The notes under the pieces were generated by a model, which was not told the DNA's origin, did not search any database, and saw only the letters and a program-made list of their open reading frames with translations. A stretch of 64,000 nucleotides of DNA from the NCBI GenBank assembly GCA_905250125.1, contig CAJNOL010001240.1, positions 1 to 64,000 on the forward strand, in the 5' to 3' direction. The DNA comes from Rotaria sordida. Lineage: Eukaryota > Rotifera > Eurotatoria > Philodinida > Philodinidae. Shown here piece by piece: positions 36,908-49,482 of this stretch. Made by a program: the position numbers and the translations under genes. Position 1 is the stretch's first letter, and every line of letters starts with the position of its first letter.

Positions 36908-39046
36908 ATGAACCTTCTATCGTTACCAAACGCGTTGTTTTCATTGATCTTTCAATATATTCCAACAGTGGATCTTCTTCATACATTTGGCTCGTTCAAT
37001 CATTCTCGATTGACTGCACTCATCAAATCTTTCATTTCATCATTGGCTACATTAGACTTGATCCATGAACAATTCGATCTCGAATGGTTCAAAAACTTGT
37101 TACCATCATTCAATTCATTATTCGTGGCCGTACGAATTACAAATGCACAACTCTTCAAATTGAATTTATATCTACCGTATTTGCGTATGCTTGATATTTC
37201 TCAGATTTTCTCTCTTATCGATCTCTACTATTTACCGATGGGTACATTACTCGAATCACTCTCATTTCATTTTGATCCAACTGAACATGATCGAGAGACA
37301 ACATTACATTTCGTATCACTTCTCAAATCACTTGCTAATATCAATAATCATCTTCACTTGCTGTCAATTGCAAGTCGTACACTAAAATCAGCATCTGTAC
37401 TCATACTTGGCAATACTCATAATCTGCGATGTCTAAATCTATCTGTTCATTCTCAAGCTTCTTTCGAAATTTTGCTTGCAGTATTACCACTCACCGTTCA
37501 AACTTTAACTGTAAATATCAATGGCAATTCAAGCACTCCACAACCATTCTTGCCTTCTTGATCATCACAACTTCCTCAATGTCGATTACGTGGATTAATA
37601 TTGATAGTATACGACATAAATTACCATCATTTGGAGCACACACTTGATCAACAAAATCATTTACATGTTCTCTCACTTACTATAACAATTCGCAAGACAG
37701 AATTCATCGATGGCAAACAGTTCTATCAAGGTCTTTTGTATCATTTACCCGAACTCATACATTTGGATTTTTCTCTATCGATAAGAAATGTTCCGGAGAA
37801 TAGCATCGATCTTGAAACATTCGTACATACATTTCAAGATCAATCAGTTTTGGCTTATTACAATTCATCGTACTCTATATTGACCGTTTGTTCACATTCC
37901 TATGTATCACTTGATAATATTTCAATGGCATTTTTTGATTATCAAAGTAATTTACTAGGACCAATTGTGCTTCCACGTGTTCATTTTCTACGTTTTGTTA
38001 TTACTGAACCACTTCCACTTGTGCTACTTCATTTTGTACAACAGATTGCGCCTCGTATTCATCATCTAGTATTCAATGAACATTATTTAAGACAAGAAAT
38101 GGGTTGTGCATCGTCACGTTCAATCCCAAATTTCGATGCAAGAATTCGAACAAAGGATGGAAAGAAATTTCGAATCTCGTATTATGACTTGATTCATCAC
38201 ATCTTACTGCTTCGTCGAGTGATTGCTCAACCAGAACTAACACAAGAAGGATCGACATTGGATTATTTTATTAATGATTATTGTAATCGAATGGCACGAC
38301 AAGCCATGAACAATGAACATCAACAATTGAAACTTCCATTGGAAATTGTATGGATTTGGCACGTCCATCGTCTTCATCCATTAATCTATTACAACGATTG
38401 TACTAAACAACTTCTAGGCAGAAAACTTGTCGATAAAAAAGTTCGTCAAGTTCTACAAAATCGTGAAAACAAACATGATGCAAAGAACTCATTTTCATCG
38501 ATAAATAATCATTCAGCATTCGTTCTATCAATCGATTTGAAAAAAGCCGTCATTTGTCAACGTGATTTTCTTGAAAAATTTCAAAAACATTATCTTTATT
38601 CGTTCGACTTAAAAAATATGGATCGTTCGAATTTTTAACATTTGATACAAAATTATATATCATTTATGAAACTCGGTAGAAAAAATAAAATGATTGTACC
38701 AACTTTTGACATTGATTTGATATGGCATACATATATGAGATATCCATCACAATATCAAACTATTTCAACAGCTTTGTGTGGTTTTATTCTTGATCATGAT
38801 GATACAATTGAGTCAAATATTTTAATAAATGCTTATAAGAAAACTGCTGAACGATGGCAAAAATTTTATAAATCAGAATACGGCCAAAATATTGATCGAA
38901 CACATTTACAAACATCACAATACATGAGTGCATGTGCAATGGTTTTCGTGCCGGTTCACATTTTGAGTGATGGTGGAGCATCGTCACATGAAGCAATTGG
39001 AGGCGGTTGTGGTGGTGGCGGAGGCTGTGGAGGTGGTGGTGACTGA
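36908..39046 (+). pseudogene. F-box-like / glycine-rich-domain (DUF1399) reading frame with two in-frame stops
   Basis: One continuous 713-codon frame starting at ATG 36908, broken only by TGA at 37559-37561 and TAA at 38636-38638. The N-terminus is F-box-like (LLSLPNALFSLIFQYIPTVD, then LLHTFGSFN) followed by a leucine-rich region, as in expanded bdelloid F-box families. From Met398 (38099) a different protein begins, MGCASSRSIPNF, a classic N-myristoylation start. It leads into DUF1399 blocks (LPLEIVWIWHVHRLHPLIYY; VPTFDIDLIWHTYMRYPSQY) and ends in a Cys-Gly-rich tail. The product may thus be an F-box gene fused in frame to a glycine-rich-domain gene. Apart from the stops the sequence looks intact, so inactivation would be recent; sequencing error or stop readthrough are alternatives. 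The downstream gene could still be made from Met398 to the second stop. Confidence 0.8.
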
Positions 39047-39541
39047 AGCGCATCAATCGAACAGAAATAATTCAAGTTCGAGGACTATATACATGCTTGC
39101 GTATTGTACGAGTTTCATATTTTCATTTATAGTTTGTTTAAAGATGTAACAGAATAAACATTGAATCATTCACTCTGGAAAACCAAGATCTGTAGAACAT
39201 AAAGTCGATGTTCAAAACAATCTGATCATGCAACAATAACTTTTGCGCTTTCATCAGACCTTGCTTGCAATTACATATCATGCATCATAGTACTGTTGAT
39301 TTTCATTCTTTTTCTGCTCAATCGAACTCTTAGTTTGGTATAGACACACACTAGACAACTAGATAGAAAATAGTATATTTCATTTTCTTTTTATTCCCTT
39401 TATCAATAACTGAGAAAAAATGAACACAATTGCAACCGATTTCCTTGGTTTTCAATGAAAAAACAGGCGTTGTTTCTAATCTACATTCCATGAAATAATT
39501 TTAGAGATGTTTTCGATAAATTACTGTAATCGATGAACCTA
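39047..39541. other. 3' flank, no gene
   Basis: Nothing codes. ATGCAACAATAA near 39226 is shared with the dispersed repeat seen at 28.5 and 30.0 kb, but the match soon fades. Confidence 0.4.
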
Positions 39542-40705
39542 CCCTAGTGAAACTACTCATCAAGCAAGTACGACTTGTCAACATGAGTATTCGAGTTACT
39601 CGTACGAGTACTTAAAGAATTTTATGTGTATGAATACTGTATGTGTACTCATACGAGTACTCAGTATAGTACTCATAAGAATTTTTTCGCAGAATATTTT
39701 GTGAAACGCTTATACATTTGTATGCACAAAAATAAATTGAAATTATGTAATAAAGAAAAACTATGTAATTTTAAATGAGAAATAGAGAAGAACTGCTTTA
39801 ATGAATTCTATATTTTATCCTCTATTATTTTCTGATGATTGGTTTATACGATTTCATTGAATGAATGACTTGAAGTAAAAAAGAAAAGGACTTTTCATTT
39901 TTAACTGTTAACTTCGCGAGTAAGATTCAATGTTAAATTAAGCATATTAATCGAAATTCATTCTAATCTCAATTTCTAAATTTAGAGAATAAGTTCTGTA
40001 TTAACATAAAGTTTTTCAGATTGATGACGGATCGTAATATAAAAAAAGAAATAACGAGTTTTGTTGCAAATCGATTGGGATTTTGAATTATACACACGTG
40101 AAGACGATGGCTACAGACGCATAATTTATTTTTTACTTTTTTTTTGTAAATTATTAAACGATTTTTAAATACTTATCTTTTTTGTTGTGTATCAATCAAT
40201 ACTGAATCTTTATTTGTAATCATATATTTCAATTCCACTGAATAATCTATCATTTATTTTTCTCTAAGTTTATTTTACTGTCATTTAATCGGTTTACTGT
40301 ACTCTTACTTTATAGGATAGAGACAAAGAAATCTTCATCGTTGGTTATAGAAGAAAGTTAGATATTTCTTTATCTCTAGTATTTATGTTAAAAATTAATG
40401 CAGATAAAATAATATTTGTAACTCTCGTATTGATTGTTCTCTCATATTTTCAATATGTAGTATTGTATTTTGTATTATTAATTTTATATAAAAGAATAAA
40501 ATGGACGTAGTGCAACGGTAATGAACAGCATGTAGGCCTATGAGTATTTTACATAAACGACTAGAGCACTCAAAAACTATATAGGAGTACTCGTGAAACA
40601 CTCATTATTTTAAGGCAAGTACTCGATGGTCGTACTCAGATTCTAGCATGAGTACCACTGGTGAGTACTTTTTGAGTACTCTCTTGATGAGTACCTTCAC
40701 TAGGG
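39542..40705. mobile_element. TA-flanked non-autonomous DNA transposon with 23-nt terminal inverted repeats
   Basis: The left end begins CCCTAGTGAAACTACTCATC at 39542. The right end (40683-40705) is its reverse complement with two mismatches in 23 nt. A TA dinucleotide lies immediately outside each end (39540-39541, 40706-40707), as produced by Tc1/mariner-type insertion. Subterminal regions are packed with GAGTACT/AGTACTC words in both orientations, possibly transposase-binding sites. The interior is AT-rich with no transposase frame. At 1,164 nt it would be a non-autonomous derivative. Confidence 0.85.
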
Positions 40706-41494
40706 TAAGAGAACATTCCATCATAAACTGCACCTACACTCCTAAAAAAGAACTATTTACATACTTGATATTCAGCACATGCCTGTTAATCAAATTAATT
40801 TCCAAGATACAGAAGCATTTTTCAAAATCATCCTGAATCATTTTGAAGACATGAAAGCAATTTTATCTTATTATAAATATTCAATGAACATATCTTCGTT
40901 TCAAACTGTAATCGAAGACAAATTAAACGAAACGATTAACAGAAAAGTTCTGGTTGACACTCTTAATGAATAACACAAGTAGTCACACTTCACAATGAAG
41001 ATTGAATTCAGATACTTCTACGGCAAGAACAGAGCATCAATTAAATATTTTTACTGGACCGCTCTAATTTTATCTATAAAAGTATTAGTATACATAATTC
41101 GATGCTTGTTGAACTGAACACATATTAGTTTTTAATAAGAAAACCATGTGGTATTTTGAAAATCCCAATGAATGAAGGGATTTAGTGCTGATTATCAATT
41201 GGAAAGAATACCATGTCTATTTATTACATAACCAAGAAAAAAGCGAATCTTCCTTAGAAGTTTTTTCACTGAATGCTTTGTGAATTTCTACTGTACAGAA
41301 GATTAATGGTCTCAGAATACTGAAACAATGGCAAACTCTTCTAAAGTATATTTTGCTCCTCTGTTGACCCTTTATGTCGCGTTTTCACATTTTATCTATA
41401 CTCTGTAAACATAACCAGTTGATAAGAGAGAGGTGCACATATATTACTATTTCATAATAGTTTTTTTTTTCTTCATTCTTATTCACTACTAAGA
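40706..41494. other. Intergenic with one unrecognised short ORF
   Basis: The frame 40779-40973 (64 codons) has a balanced composition (e.g. DTEAFFKIILNHFEDMKAIL) and may be a gene remnant; no family is recognised. The final 100 nt hold a T-rich tract directly before the SDR start. Confidence 0.3.
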
Positions 41495-42361
41495 ATGGTT
41501 AAAAAGATTCTCATCACCGGTGCATCCGGTCTCATTGCTGGTATACTAATTAAACATCTATCAAACAATTCCAACTATGATATTTATGGAATCGATAAAC
41601 ATATTGAATTGTCGACACGTTATCAGCTTGAAAATACACCAATAACAGAAGGTCAACAGCCAATATTACCATCAAAAGAAAAATTCTATGTATGTGATAT
41701 TACTGATGAGAACCAACTTTCACATATTATCGAAGAAAATCAAATTAATATTATTATTCATCTAGCGTCACTTTTAGAAACAGAAACAGTTGAAAAAATT
41801 AATCATATTAATTGTTATGGTACAAAAATTCTATTTGATATAGCAACAAAACAAAAGCATATGGAAATGATTATTTATGCTAGTTCAGTCATGACTGTTT
41901 TCGGCTATTTAGAAAATGAACCTTATTCATCATTAGCAAAAAATATTCAACCAAAAAAATTGTTGAAAAAGATAACAATCAATGATTCTCCTATACCATC
42001 CCATTTTAATTCATCATTTGAAGCATATTGTAACAGTAAAATATATAGTGAAGAATTGGCTAGACAATACTCATCAATTGAAACTGTAAATGTTAAATTT
42101 ATTTGTGCAAGATTCGGTTGGATAAATACAACCGATGATATAACATCTGACTTGTATGATTGGTCAGATAAATCAATATGGTGTAGTCATCGTGATTTAT
42201 GTCAATTTATTGATCGAATATTAGAAAAACAATCAATATTGAAAAAGTTTGAAATTTATTTCGTTTCTTCAAATAATGATTATTGTTGGGTTGATATGGA
42301 TAATTGTCGACAAGATTTAAACTATGTGCCACAAGATGGTGCTAAATGGAAGACGACATGA
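41495..42361 (+). CDS. Extended SDR oxidoreductase, uronate dehydrogenase-like
   Basis: An intronless 288-aa protein from ATG 41495. The Rossmann NAD(P)-binding start is VKKILITGASGLIAG (Gly9, 12, 16). An acidic residue after the second strand (GIDKH) favours NAD+. The cofactor-side motif CDITDENQ, the active-site serine region YASSVMTVFGY (Ser130/131) and the catalytic pair YCNSK (Tyr178, Lys182) follow. The C-terminal WCSHRDLCQFIDRI, then WVDMDNCRQDLNYVPQD, resembles the SHRD and YxPQD blocks of bacterial NAD-dependent uronate dehydrogenases, which oxidise hexuronic acids to lactones. Subfamily assignment is inference; a general NAD-dependent epimerase/dehydratase is the safe call. Lack of introns among intron-bearing neighbours and the bacterial-like family hint at lateral acquisition, without proof. 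Confidence 0.85.
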   Translation: MVKKILITGASGLIAGILIKHLSNNSNYDIYGIDKHIELSTRYQLENTPITEGQQPILPSKEKFYVCDITDENQLSHIIEENQINIIIHLASLLETETVEKINHINCYGTKILFDIATKQKHMEMIIYASSVMTVFGYLENEPYSSLAKNIQPKKLLKKITINDSPIPSHFNSSFEAYCNSKIYSEELARQYSSIETVNVKFICARFGWINTTDDITSDLYDWSDKSIWCSHRDLCQFIDRILEKQSILKKFEIYFVSSNNDYCWVDMDNCRQDLNYVPQDGAKWKTT

Positions 42362-44408
42362 ATGAAAATGTGCTTGTCTACGCAATTTTTTTGTTCGCTA
42401 TACTTTCTGTAATAGAACCTTTTAATGACAAAAACCCATTTGCTGAAATTGTTCGAGTGTTTGTCTTCAAAAAATAGATGTTAATAGACCAATCAAAAAT
42501 CTAGAGTTGCTCAAAAAATATTCATTTGGATATTTTATGGATATAGTCTATAACTATACATTGATTCAACAACAGTACTGTATTGTCATCGTAAGGATAG
42601 TGCTCAGGTTTCCTCATCTATTTTATTCCTCTGTACCTGGGGTTATGTGGATTATTCACTTTTTCTCAAGAATGAATTTAAATATGAAGGTAGAATGGTA
42701 TAAATGTGACAACTATTTCTCGAATCATTAATATCTCGATCGTTTTACACCACTCAGTAAACATTTTTGTAGCATTCGCATCTTGTTATAATATTCTACT
42801 ATTTTTAGAATAAAATAGTTACTCTCATCAACTTCAATTCACAGTAGAACGGATTATAATGTGTCTCTAAGCTATGGACCACATAGAAACATATCCTTTT
42901 TTTTTTATAGTTTATTAACAGAAAATTTCTATCACGCTTGATGAAAACTATAAAATGTTTACAAGATCTTCGAAATTCAGATATGTCATCAGTAATGAAA
43001 CAGTTAAATTAACTGTATTAACTATAGCATGTTAACATTAAATGATTCCAGACGAATCAAATTGTATTCATGATAACTAAATAATTATGTCAAATGATAA
43101 AGCAAACAATAATATTGCAGTTCGACATCAAAAGTGTAATTTGCAGAAGATATATTAATATAAAACAAATAATCGGGTTTGACATATCCAAACTGGAATT
43201 TTAAGAATCAACTCCTACTATAATTTGAAATCCGACAGCACAAAGAAAATAAACTTTTCAGCTTATTGTATATAATATGCATATTTCAATCCCAACAGTT
43301 GACCACCTATTACGTTCATTGATATAATGCATTGACCTCATCCAAAGAGATGAAAATGGCAAGTCAGAAAATGATCACTCAGACCGACATGTACTACGTG
43401 AGGTGTCGCAGTTAAGTTTGTTCTGCATTTGTGTGTGGATTGATGAACAGATGTGCTACAACAATACTCGTATCCACACCGTCCAAGAATTGTATAGTGA
43501 TTGCTTCAAGTCTCAAGAGACAACCAGGAGTATTTTAATGTTGATGGGATTGGCAAGATCGATGGTTCAGAAGGCCAATGGGAAGATTTTTGTTAAAGTT
43601 GATCGGATTTGGAAATGTTTGAGCGTCTTTCTTGGTAATTGGTGAGCAGAAAAAAACAATAAAACACTGGAACTTTACTGGAATAAAATGGAAAATTTTC
43701 AAAGTTGAAGTCGTTCCCTTGAACCCCTCCCCCCCTTCCCTTCGATCGGGACACCCTGAGGACAATCAATATTCATCAGAAAATGAGTTAATCTTAACCG
43801 TGCAGCTATCTATGAATTTCATTTCATTGAATAATCAATAAACCATAATCATAGAAAGTATTCCAAGGACGCGAATTCGCATCGCCCATACTCAAAGAGT
43901 TAATGTCAATTTTTTTATGTCTACGTCTTTGAAGTAATGAAAATGCTGATTATACTATCCTGTTGTTTACTTTATATCGATATCATATCTTTCATAATCT
44001 GTGAACGATATTTGAACAGTCTCAATATGAGAAAGTTAAACTCGTTACTTCTCGAGACCACAATTTTCTAGACACAATCCTGATGATTCCCAGTCCAGTA
44101 CAACTCATCTTTGGCTTCTAATCTAAACAGATGTTTGTATTCTGAGTACAATTACATAGTTAACGATATTCATCGAAGAATAAGCATAGTTTTCCTCGGA
44201 CTATCATTTGACTGATCAGTAAAATTAAATGAATGATTAATAAATTATTCAAATGATCAATTATGAAAATAAGTAGGTTTGTTGATAAAATTAGTTAAAT
44301 ATCAGTATATTAAATTAAATGTTATATTTAAATGCATTAATTATCGAATTCTATAACTTTATTTAAATTAACATCAACATTATTTATGAAGAAAGGAAAC
44401 ATGAATGA
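42362..44408. other. Intergenic, no supported gene
   Basis: Frames at 43403-43645 and 43632-43841 are not recognised. A C/G-rich patch at 43717-43757 (CCCCTCCCCCCCTTCCC followed by GGGACACCCTG) stands out from the AT-rich surroundings. GGGACACCCTG resembles ends of some DNA transposons, but no partner end was found. Confidence 0.4.
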
Positions 44409-44689
44409 CCCAAATCAATTGATGGGTATTATGAATGTATACAAGTGTATCCACCAAGAACACACACTGCTTTAGAGAGAGCCAATAAAACAAATAAAGT
44501 TGATAAAATGTTTTAAAAATATCATATTCTATGAAGATTTTTGACAATAGCTCTCAAATATTGTCAATAATTAGTCAATTAAAGGAGACTCTGTCTCAAT
44601 TAAGGCAAAAATATTTGCTACAAAATCAACAAAATCTTTACAATTATGAACTTTATCGTATTAATGCATTAAATCAACAAAAGATATAA
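44409..44689 (+). CDS. Small spliced frame, function unrecognised (possibly 5'-incomplete)
   Basis: Two exons join in frame: 44409-44509 (open from the codon after a TGA) and 44551-44689 (stop TAA). The 41-nt GT-AG intron is of the short size usual here. The protein reads YYECIQVYPPRTHTALERAN in the first part. The second part is a coiled-coil-like helix, with SQILSIISQLKETLSQLRQK, then QNQQNLYNYELYRIN. The composition is clearly protein-like. No ATG was found in the first exon frame, so an upstream exon is expected, or this is a decayed gene. I do not recognise the family; a small helical subunit of a complex is one possibility. Confidence 0.45.
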
Positions 44690-46336
44690 TTTGTATTTCC
44701 AAGAATTTTTCAAAATTTTTAATCAATTCAAAAACATTATTTGATATTTAGTGAATGAGAATGGAGAATAATTCAAATCGGATAAAATCAAAAACAACTG
44801 TCCAACTTTTTCTAAGAATTATATGTGGAAACACATGGTTGGTACGGGTATTCGTTTGAAATATTACAAGCCACCACCAGCAGTAAAAAACATTGTCGAT
44901 CTGTGAGAAAAGAAAAAGCGGTAGACTAGCAAAACCTGAATCTACTTTGCTAGTACAATAATTGAATTTTCATTTTCTTTTTTTTTTTCATTCATTTGTT
45001 TAAATTCTATTTCATGTCCTTTTGAATTTATTCTTATTTAGTCTATAGTTTTTTTTATTTACTTAAGTTTATTTTTCTTACACTAAATTAATTCTTAAAC
45101 TTATTTCTTTCGCTAATACTTATTTATAAAAAACTGACCATTGTATAATTTTCGATGAATGAGTGCATTTCGTTCGGTATAAATACTGTATCAATGATGT
45201 ATATGCAGTCAATATGGACAAACATGTATTTTTTCTTTCTTATAATCACGGTAAAAAAATCTTCTCCATATAGAGAAAAAGCTTCACATTCGTTTTATTG
45301 GTCTAAAATTATATTCTCAACTGTGATATGCTTGAAATATAAATTTGAGTTAATGAGCATAACTATCACACAACTGATTGCGATCACACTGTGAACTTAC
45401 AAACGTTGTCTAATTGAAGATAATTACATGTAATTATCGTTAATTGCTGGCAAATATATTAGACAGCGAGAAAATTGTGTAAATCACTGATGTATATCGT
45501 TAAAATATGGCTATTGCGATATAATTACGAATAGTTATATCGCCATTTCAGACGTAAATATTACCAAGACAAGGACAAATCAAGAGACTTCGGTATGTTC
45601 AAACTTCAGGATATTTTAGAGTCATGGAATCTTCAGAAAGGATAAAAACTAAAGAAGTAATGAAAATAATGAAAAAAATATGCTCAATACTTCCTTCCTT
45701 TGAAAATCTGAACATTGTTGGGGAGACTACAATTTTAGAACGAATATTTCAAAAGTTATTGACTATCATAGTGTGAATACAGTGTGTTAATATGTATTAA
45801 GGTAGAATTTCTTGATAATCTTGAAAGAGATTATAAAAGTTATTTCAGATCTTCTCTTCTTACTCGATTGTCAAAATCCATTTACTAGTAAAATATTCGC
45901 AAATACATTGTGCGTGTTCATTTCTTTATCTTATTGTTTCTCATTGTGCCTTTTTCTTCATTGTTATACAAGTTTCTATCCATGTAGTATACTTCGAGAT
46001 TCTAAAATAACACTATCTCAGTATTACCTCTCTGAAGTTTTTGATAAAATGAAACTCGAACACCTCGTTTCAAAACAACTTTAACCTCTATCTATTATAT
46101 TAAAAGTCGAACTTGGCAAAATATTTCAGCTTCAATGATGATTAATAGCTCAAACATGTTCTTATTCATAACTCGATCGTTAAAATTTTAGTTATTTTTT
46201 TCTGAATGCATCACTCTTTGTCGCAATCAAGGTAAATTATGTATTCTTCTATACCGATAATTGTGTTTGACAGTCTTAACTGTGATAATATTTTCAAGAA
46301 ATATCTAATTTTCTCTCTTTACTCCACACAGAGATC
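44690..46336. other. Intergenic with a possible C-terminal exon
   Basis: A short plus-strand frame, 44823-44906, reads MWKHMVGTGIRLKYYKPPPA and ends VKNIVDL before TGA. It looks like a genuine protein C-terminus and could belong with the small frame just upstream, but no splice linkage was found. The remainder is AT-rich without a supported gene. Confidence 0.35.
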
Positions 46337-49300
46337 ATGGCTACATCTTCTACTATTGTTCACAATGTTTATCTACCTGCTGATGCAATTCCAACTGCTG
46401 AAACAAGAATCAAGCTTGCAGATCGTATTTTGATTTCTCCTCTCGGTGAGTACAATATTTAGAATATATCAATTTCTGCCGGCATATACTTACTCGAATA
46501 GTGCTGGGTACTTGGGCCTGGGGTGATACACGTATTTGGAATTGGACTCCTGAATCAGATCCAAAAGCCAAGGACGCATTTGACATTTCGATATCTAAGG
46601 GAATCAACACGTTTGATACCGCTGAAGGTTATGGCAATGGAGAAAGGTGAGCAGAAAATACAATCTGTGAGGCTAACAACGAAAAATCTTGGTTTTTAGT
46701 GAACGTTGTATTGCTCGCTACAAGGAAAATCATCCAGCTGCTACAGATATTGTGATTGCTACAAAGTTTTTTCCTACTCCTTTCAAGTTATTCTATCCAT
46801 CTTCACTCATTAGTGCTCTTCGAGAAAGTCTTGCAAGATTGAAGGTAATACAGTTTTCAGACTACTCAAATCGAACTGGCTGTTTTACTGGAATTGCGAG
46901 ATTATTTGATAATATTTTGAATGACCATAATCGCTTACCAAACCTTTTCTAAAAAACAAAAGAAATTAACGTAGCTACACAATTTATTCTCAAAATAAAA
47001 TAATCAGTTATTGTTTCACTTCAAAAGTTAAATAGTATTCTTTCTTTTATTAATCTGTAAAGCTCGTAATAGAGCAGAAAGATTCGTTTAGTAAGCATTC
47101 TGAAGAATTAGTTTTCAAGATTTTGCTTTTAATAAGCGAAAAATAAATACGAGCAGAATACTACTTATGAGGTAACAGTGGAAACTTTTACTATTTTCAA
47201 ATTAACAATTGACGAGCGTCTCCAATTGAATAGCAAGCATAAGATGATACTCACATGTGAGGAGAAGATGAATATTGCAGTCTGTCGTAGAATTTTGTTT
47301 TTTGTTTGTCAAGCAGTATTTTCTAATCATAATGCTCTATGTCGAGTTTTTCCTTGAATTACTAGATCCAAATAAAGTGAACTTCACATTACTCCAATCT
47401 CTATTAGAGAAAAAAATTGAACTTGTAAGGTATACTATAGAATATCACTATTGTTTCATGGATTTATCAGAAATTGTGTGACAAAAGAAATAGAAAAATA
47501 GTTAGAATCATCACTTTCATACTATCTTGTGATCTCCATCGATTCTTCGTTCAGTGAAAACAAGATTTACACAAATAAAGTGATGCTTTACTCTGACTAT
47601 TATCACCGAAATCAAATGTAGTTATCAACATGACCTAATCAACGATAAAGTGAATGTATTTCATAAAAAAGAATTTTTCAAACAAAAAAAAGAAACTTTT
47701 CGTTAGTTGATGTTTTTAGAGAAAGATAATAGTATAAACAAGAAAAAATACTCAATCGTTTTTATGCTGAACAAGTGTTTATTTTTCAGTTTAGCTGAAC
47801 AGAATTGAATGGTCAGTCATACTTCCCTGCTGTGTTCGTTCTTTCTGTTTATTGAAACATATGTTGCATGAAATATAAATGATTGGCAATATGGAATGTA
47901 AAGAAAACTTAACGAAGAAGAATGAGAGTAGTTGATAGAGCATTTTTCAAAAGAGAATAACGATGCCGTCTTGTCACTTTTCCTTCATAATAATACCGAA
48001 AATTCCTCAAAACAAAAATCCAACGTTGACAGAAGTTTTATCAAAGACGATCGATAGTAAACAAATTCTTCGGAGAGTAACAAGAACATATTTACAAGAA
48101 GACTTTATGTGAAGCACGTATTTTATCTATGTTATTTTCCTAGACATCTATGCAAAAAAACCCAGAAAGCCCTACACTTTCGAATATCCACATTCAATAT
48201 GCATTTGTTTCAAAAATAAAGCTAATATTGCAGTGCTTTGTCAAACAATAATAAAACTTGTTTGAAAATTTCGTTCTGTATAAAGATGTTTGTCGATGAA
48301 TTGAAAAATCTTAGACTCAGAGATTTTTGGAAGCCTCCGAAAATTAAAAACAATCAGATTTCGGTGAAAAATAAACGAGATGGAATTGTTGTCAGAAGTT
48401 TACCGCTTGAGAAAATAATTTCAATTCTTTGTTCTGTTTTACTTCTGACACTCAAACAGTTCTTCTAGTAAAGAAAATATTACTGGTAAAATCGAAAACG
48501 ACTTCTTTTCATTATTTTAGGTGGAATGCGTCGATCTTTATCAAATTCATGGTCCCATTCATCTTCGTTCCATCGAAGTCATTGGTGATGCATTAGCTGA
48601 AGCTGTCAAACTTGGCCTCACTAAGACTGTTGGCGTTTCGAATTATTCAACAGCAGAAATGATCAGAATGTACGATTGTTTACAAAAGCATGGCATTCAA
48701 CTTGCATCAAATCAAGTCGAATATTCGCTTATTCGACGATTGCCAGAGACATCTGGTCATATTGCTGAATGTCATAAACGAGGTGTTGCCGTTCTAGGCT
48801 ACTGTCCACTTGTAAGTTAAAGAACCATTTTCCTGATGCAATATTTGCCACGTAATGCTTAGGGCATGGGTGGTTTAACAGGTAAATACTCGAGAGCGAA
48901 TCCACCTCCTGGCAACCGTAAATGCTCGAGAATCAACATGGATGAATTGGAACCACTATTAGAAACGATGCGAAGTATTGCCACCAAACGCAATGTTAGC
49001 GTTTCATCCATTGCGCTCAATTATGTGATATGCAAAGGTATTCAATCTATCTTTCATTCTTTCATGAATAGTAGCGTGTTTATTTTCTTATGAGTATTCT
49101 ATCTTTTCAACAGGGCATAAGCTTCCACTTTGTTCTGTGTTAAATTTTATACTAATTGTAATTCAGAATGTGTGTTTCAAAATTAGTGAAAAGTCATTGG
49201 CTTCTTTCATTTCATTAGAACACAAAAGTCAAAACTATTTGCTCATTTGTCTTGATCGTTGAAGAGAAAAACTCAAAAAAATGAAGTTTTGATCGCTGTT

Positions 49301-49482
49301 ATATAGTGAATATTTTATTTTCAGGCGTGATTCCACTTGGTGGAGCTAAAGACGGAAATCAAGCGGAACAAAATGCCGAATGTTTGGGATGGCGCTTGAC
49401 CAATGAAGAAATCACAGAATTGGAAAATCATCCTATCAATCGACAACCAACATTCTTCGAAAGTATATGGCAACATGGATGA
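46337..49482 (+). CDS. Aldo/keto reductase
   Basis: Six exons: 46337-46445, 46502-46646, 46700-46844, 48521-48811, 48863-49037 and 49325-49482. They join in frame to 340 aa, the normal size for the family. It is an NADPH-dependent (beta/alpha)8-barrel oxidoreductase acting on aldehydes or ketones. The catalytic tetrad is visible: Asp75 and Tyr80 in NTFDTAEGYGNG, Lys107 in VIATKFFPTPF, His143 in DLYQIHGP. Later landmarks are KTVGVSNYS, LASNQVEYSLIRR, GVAVLGYCPL, LTGKYS and the cofactor-binding VIPLGGAKDGNQAEQN. The sequence resembles plant/bacterial pyridoxal reductase-like AKRs more than typical animal AKR1 enzymes; that is a judgement from motifs. Intron 3 is 1,676 nt, far longer than most, with no recognised insert. 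The N-terminal 35 residues precede the barrel and might be a targeting extension. Confidence 0.93.
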
